Part shown: in pieces, positions 61,141 to 64,000 of the stretch
Layout: every line of letters begins with the position of its first letter
How positions within the stretch are numbered: the stretch's first letter is position 1
NCBI GenBank assembly: GCA_951799405.1
Contig: OX637353.1
Location: 11,780,001 to 11,844,000, forward strand
DNA from: Agapetus fuscipes
Taxonomy: Eukaryota > Arthropoda > Insecta > Trichoptera > Glossosomatidae
DNA length: 64,000 nt
Direction of reading: 5' to 3'
Position numbers and translations under genes: made by a program
Notes under the pieces: generated by a model
What the model was told of the DNA's origin: nothing
Seen by the model: the letters and a program-made list of their open reading frames with translations, nothing else
Databases searched by the model: none

Positions 61141-61398
61141 ATTACTCGTATTCCTTGACTTATAGGTTGGTATGAGGCTGACCACCCATACTGTAAAAAA
61201 TGATTCACTTTGCCAATGTCACCCCTGTTTCAGGGAATGTCGGCAAGAGTTGCAGGGCTTATGTTCATTTGAGGCTTGGATTTTATTTGTACACAATCAG
61301 CATTTGTAAGCGCGAACTACACGTGTTTGTTTGTGGGCATACATCTGAGAGCTTTGAATGAATTTATCCTTGCAACTTAGATTATAGATTATAAGTAA
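61141..61398 (+). repeat. L3U, full length
   Basis: TTCCTTGACTTATAGGTTGG to TCCTTGCAACTTAGATTATA. Its upstream TTATTTATTACTCGTA resembles LINE-W sequence just before the UTR. Confidence 0.85.
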
Positions 61399-61446
61399 AC
61401 ATACACAGACACATAATCACACATTCGTAACACCATATATTTTTCC

Positions 61447-61636
61447 AGTGGCGTAATGACGTTAAAATGAACGCAAAGTCCTAGTTGAAACGTAGTGTTT
61501 TCATGGTGCGCTACTGAATAGTTATTTGGGACGATCCCCGCCTAAGTGTATGGGGCTCCACAAAAACAAACTGAGGATTAGTTGGCTTTTAATTTACCTC
61601 CCCCGCAGACCGGTGTTTTCCTTCGTTACGTCACTG
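61447..61636. mobile_element. Possible hAT-type MITE
   Basis: CAGTGGCGTAATGACG on the left and CGTTACGTCACTG on the right are inverted; 190 bp; no matching flanks found. Confidence 0.4.
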
Positions 61637-61754
61637 GTAGCGAAATTAATCCATTACATCTACATTCACACAGATACACATAAAATTACTCATTCACACA
61701 CATACAAACTTATACATATCTTCTTTTATTTTCACATTTTTTGAGTTTACAATG

Positions 61755-61886
61755 CTAATTGGTTTTTATGTTGTAGGCTAACATGAGGCATGTGCAAGCG
61801 CGAACTTGTACATGTCTGGTTGTGAGAATGCATGTAATGTGAATCTCCAATGTAACATATCTTTGCAACTTAGATTAGATTAGAAG
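61755..61886 (+). repeat. L3U 3' part
   Basis: CTAATTGGTTTTTATGTTG to GCAACTTAGATTAGATTAG. Confidence 0.75.
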
Positions 61887-61926
61887 CGCTATCGGACTTT
61901 ATCCGTCCATCTTCAGAGGCTAAAAT
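61887..61926 (-). ncRNA. Hammerhead-like motif relic
   Basis: Minus strand: CTGAAGA (61910-61916), T, then GGAC...GTCC hairpin, then GATA in place of GAAA, and AGCGCT. The key A is lost, so it is inactive if ever functional. Confidence 0.3.
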
Positions 61927-62164
61927 GTGAAAATAAAACTATGTTTTAAAAAAGTTTTAAAAAAAAGTTTTAAAAAAGTTTTTTTAATGAAAATTTAAAT
62001 AAAATTTTCCCTCTGTGAATGCTCTCTAGAAACTCTAGAAAAATTATTTACACATATACTAAAAAATACTAAACAAATTAACTGAACCTGTATAAGTCTA
62101 AAAATAACAAAAAATAAGTTTTTCTTTTCGAGAGGATTTATTTCCTCCAGCGCTTTGAGTGTCA

Positions 62165-62248
62165 TCATTCCTTGTCTGATATGTTGGTATGACGCTGACT
62201 CCCTGTGCTCTAAAAATTGGTTCACTTTTGCCAATGCCATCCAGTATT
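62165..62248 (+). repeat. L3U 5' fragment
   Basis: ATTCCTTGTCTGATATGTTGG to CACTTTTGCCAATGCCATCC. Confidence 0.75.
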
Positions 62249-62261
62249 TCTATACTGGATG

Positions 62262-62505
62262 GATGCAAGAATTCTACTAACTTAGCTATCGACCGGACTT
62301 TTTACGAGCTTGGTCGTCGCTACAAAGCGCCGATTCTCAAGCAAGACCCAGTTGCTGTAAGGCTGGATGGACTTTTGGTGACCGGTCATTGGTGTATGAG
62401 TTTTTCAAACCAGCGAAGAGCATTTTTGAAAATACAACGTTGTGTAAAAAGTGTGGTAAACGCTGTTTTTAAATTTGAATCACACCTCAAGAGCCCTCAA
62501 CTGCA
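62262..62505 (-). repeat. C-B dimer fragment around the junction
   Basis: Second-head end (GCAAGAATTCTACTAAC, GCTATCGACCGGAC) joined to SINE-C body (TTTTTACGAGCTTGGTCG, GCTGTAAGGCTGGATGG); then broken SINE-C sequence to AGAGCCCTCAAC. Confidence 0.7.
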
Positions 62506-63156
62506 AATGTATTGTAATTTTACTAATATTCTATACTTTTTATGCAGTATAATAGGGTAAGAGGGGAAACTGCGGAAGTTGCGCAAGGGTACAAAATTCC
62601 CTTGAAATATATGCCAATCTTTAGCGAGGCCACCGCTAATACCCTGCTCCACCTAATGGCCAACATTCCGCCAAAGCGCTTTTGTAATTTTTCCATTTTT
62701 GCGAAACGATATGTTTTCGCCTAATCCCCCTTTATTACCGCCTATTTACTTTTAAATGCAAAAAGGCGCGAAAAAAAATAGCACAATCTATTTGTATATT
62801 GTATCTCTATTCCTCCACTTTCCCCCCCTTATTTTGCATTAAATTTTTTTTTTAATTTAAAACTTGTCTGTGCCGAGAGAGAGGTGTTGGCATAATTTTT
62901 CGCAAACTGACATCGAGCGGTTTTTAATGGATATTTGCGAAAGGATATAAATGCAAAAACAAAAAGTGATTATTGCCCGCCCGTAAATTTTTGCAATAAA
63001 TCATTTGATCGTTTGTTTTGAAAATTTAAATTAATTCAAAACGAAGTAAAAACTTTTTTGTTTTGGTTTACAGTGTGTTTAATTTTGTAAACAAACAAGT
63101 TTCAAACCTTTTAAACAATCAATTATTATTACTGATTTGTTTAAATTGTTTTTTTT
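62506..63156. other. No gene seen
   Basis: AT-rich; a 60-codon plus frame at 62542 is not supported by any motif. Confidence 0.35.
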
Positions 63157-63712
63157 TATTCTCACTTGTAATGCACACCCACAAAAAACACTTGTTTCTT
63201 TGCGCTTACACATGCTTCATACGTATTTACAAAATAAAACAAAAACTTCAAATCAACATTAGTCCGGTCGATAGCTCAGGTGGTAGAGTGCTTGCATTCC
63301 ATGCCGAAAGCTCGGGTTCGAATCCCACCGAGGGTGTCAGAAATGATTGCCCGTTTCGGTGTTTATTTCAAACCCCAAAATAAAATACCGGCAAGGTTTA
63401 CTCAGCCTTCACAAGAAATGAGTACAAGCAGTCTCGGGAGCTGGGAAACCTCCACTTCAACTGAAGTGGTTGGCGTAAGGCCGGCCCCCTTATCTGTAAA
63501 AATAAATAGGTTCAACTCGCCATATGCGACCCCTTCGGGGATAACGCGGCAAGAAGTTACGCTATATGTGTAGCTTAGTTGCGTTTTTTTTTTTTGCGAA
63601 CATAAGCCCTGCAACTTTTACCGACTTTCTATTAAACAGAGTAAACATTGGAAAAGTGAACCATTTATATACAGGTGGTCAGCTTCATTCAACAGCCTTT
63701 AATTCAAGGGAT
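63157..63712 (-). repeat. L3U split by a SINE-A
   Basis: CACTTGTAATGCACACCCAC to CAAATCAACATTA (63157-63260), then after the SINE GAACATAAGCCCTGCAACTT to CTTTAATTCAAGGGA (63597-63712). AACATTA and AACATAA flank the SINE as a 7-bp target duplication with one mismatch. Confidence 0.85.
63263..63596 (+). repeat. SINE-A, full length, inside L3U
   Basis: CCGGTCGATAGCTCAGGTGG, B box GGGTTCGAATCCC, to TATGTGTAGCTTAGTTGCG-T(n)-GCG. Best candidate for a SINE-A reference copy. Confidence 0.9.
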
Positions 63713-63844
63713 AACTTAAGTACTTAATAAAATACTTAAATACGTTTTTTTTTTCAATCCGTTTGTGTAGATTTTAATGCTTAAAAGTATTCTTAATTTA
63801 AGCATAATATATCTTGAAGACAAATTTGCAATAGATATTAAAAA

Positions 63845-63945
63845 CTTTGCTAATTTTCCTGCCTTTGTGTTAAAAAAGCGGTGACATTGGCAATATTAAA
63901 TCAACTTTTACAGTATGAGTGAAAAACTTCACACAAACCTCAAGT
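63845..63945 (-). repeat. L3U, old fragment
   Basis: CGGTGACATTGGCAATATTAA to CTTCACACAAACCTCAAG. Confidence 0.5.
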
Positions 63946-64000
63946 ATTTAAATTATTCATACTTTTATGTAAATAACAAATACACATAAATATTTAGGTA

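Noticed and set aside
63263..63340. Genuine tRNA genes at the many A/B-box segments
   Set aside because: Each is joined to a repeated SINE body, anticodon arms do not fold well, and copies occur in both orientations across the window.

Overview
This window is eukaryotic, repeat-dominated DNA, most likely from an insect. It is AT-rich and full of short non-autonomous repeats (tRNA-derived SINEs, MITEs), broken LINE tails, Penelope-like and LTR retroelement pieces, with only one convincing host gene. A hemipteran is my guess, because one transposon-type ORF (about 15.6-16.1 kb) resembles proteins I recall from aphid-like genomes. That rests on memory, not on a search.

Host gene: on the minus strand, two exons (51510..51611 and 47964..49058) join in phase with good splice sites. 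They encode a secreted leucine-rich-repeat protein of 398 residues, with signal peptide, LRRNT cysteines, eight LRRs, LRRCT cysteines and a hydrophobic C-terminus that suggests a GPI anchor. Its 2.45-kb intron carries at least six transposon insertions, and an LTR lies about 130 bp upstream of the start codon.

Repeat families, named here for reference. SINE-A: tRNA-like head, 320-330 bp, ending GTTGCG-T(n)-GCG. SINE-C: tRNA-like head (GACCGGTCYGTAG...), ending in (ATT)n. C-B dimer: SINE-C head and body followed by a second tRNA-like head (B) and the SINE-A type tail. 5S-C: SINE-C preceded by a 5S rRNA-derived module. L3U: about 250 bp, identical to the 3' UTR of a LINE (LINE-W), ending in short (TAGATT)-like tandem repeats, present in more than 30 pieces; plus orientation means LINE sense. 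LINE-W: only its C-terminal coding end survives (RWFGHxERM and GRPRKVW motifs). MITE-E: about 250 bp, TIR near AGTGCTTGTTTG. MITE-G: hAT type, 8-bp target duplications. MITE-M: PIF/Harbinger type, TAA duplications. LTR-1: TGTTACGAA...TTGTAACA.

Layout: 1-9 kb, SINEs, L3U, LINE-W and a hAT MITE. 9-16 kb, the 5S-C composite, two LINE fragments with an RT domain, a Penelope-like element (YVDD reverse transcriptase, GIY-YIG nuclease) with a hammerhead-like motif after its stop codon, and a truncated transposon-type ORF. 16-31 kb, LTR pieces, MITE-E, a 279-bp near-perfect palindrome at 21.1 kb, C-B dimers and a foldback minisatellite at 28 kb. 31-47 kb, nested SINE and L3U insertions, a solo LTR with a perfect duplication and degraded LINE tails. 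47-52 kb, the LRR gene. 52-64 kb, SINEs, a MITE nested in a MITE, a solo LTR split by L3U, a hAT element with a perfect 8-bp duplication, and SINE-A inside L3U.

The most notable feature is a modular SINE system. 5S-like, tRNA-like and tail modules recur here in at least four arrangements, and each composite arrangement is seen at two or more loci, so the composites themselves appear to have been copied.
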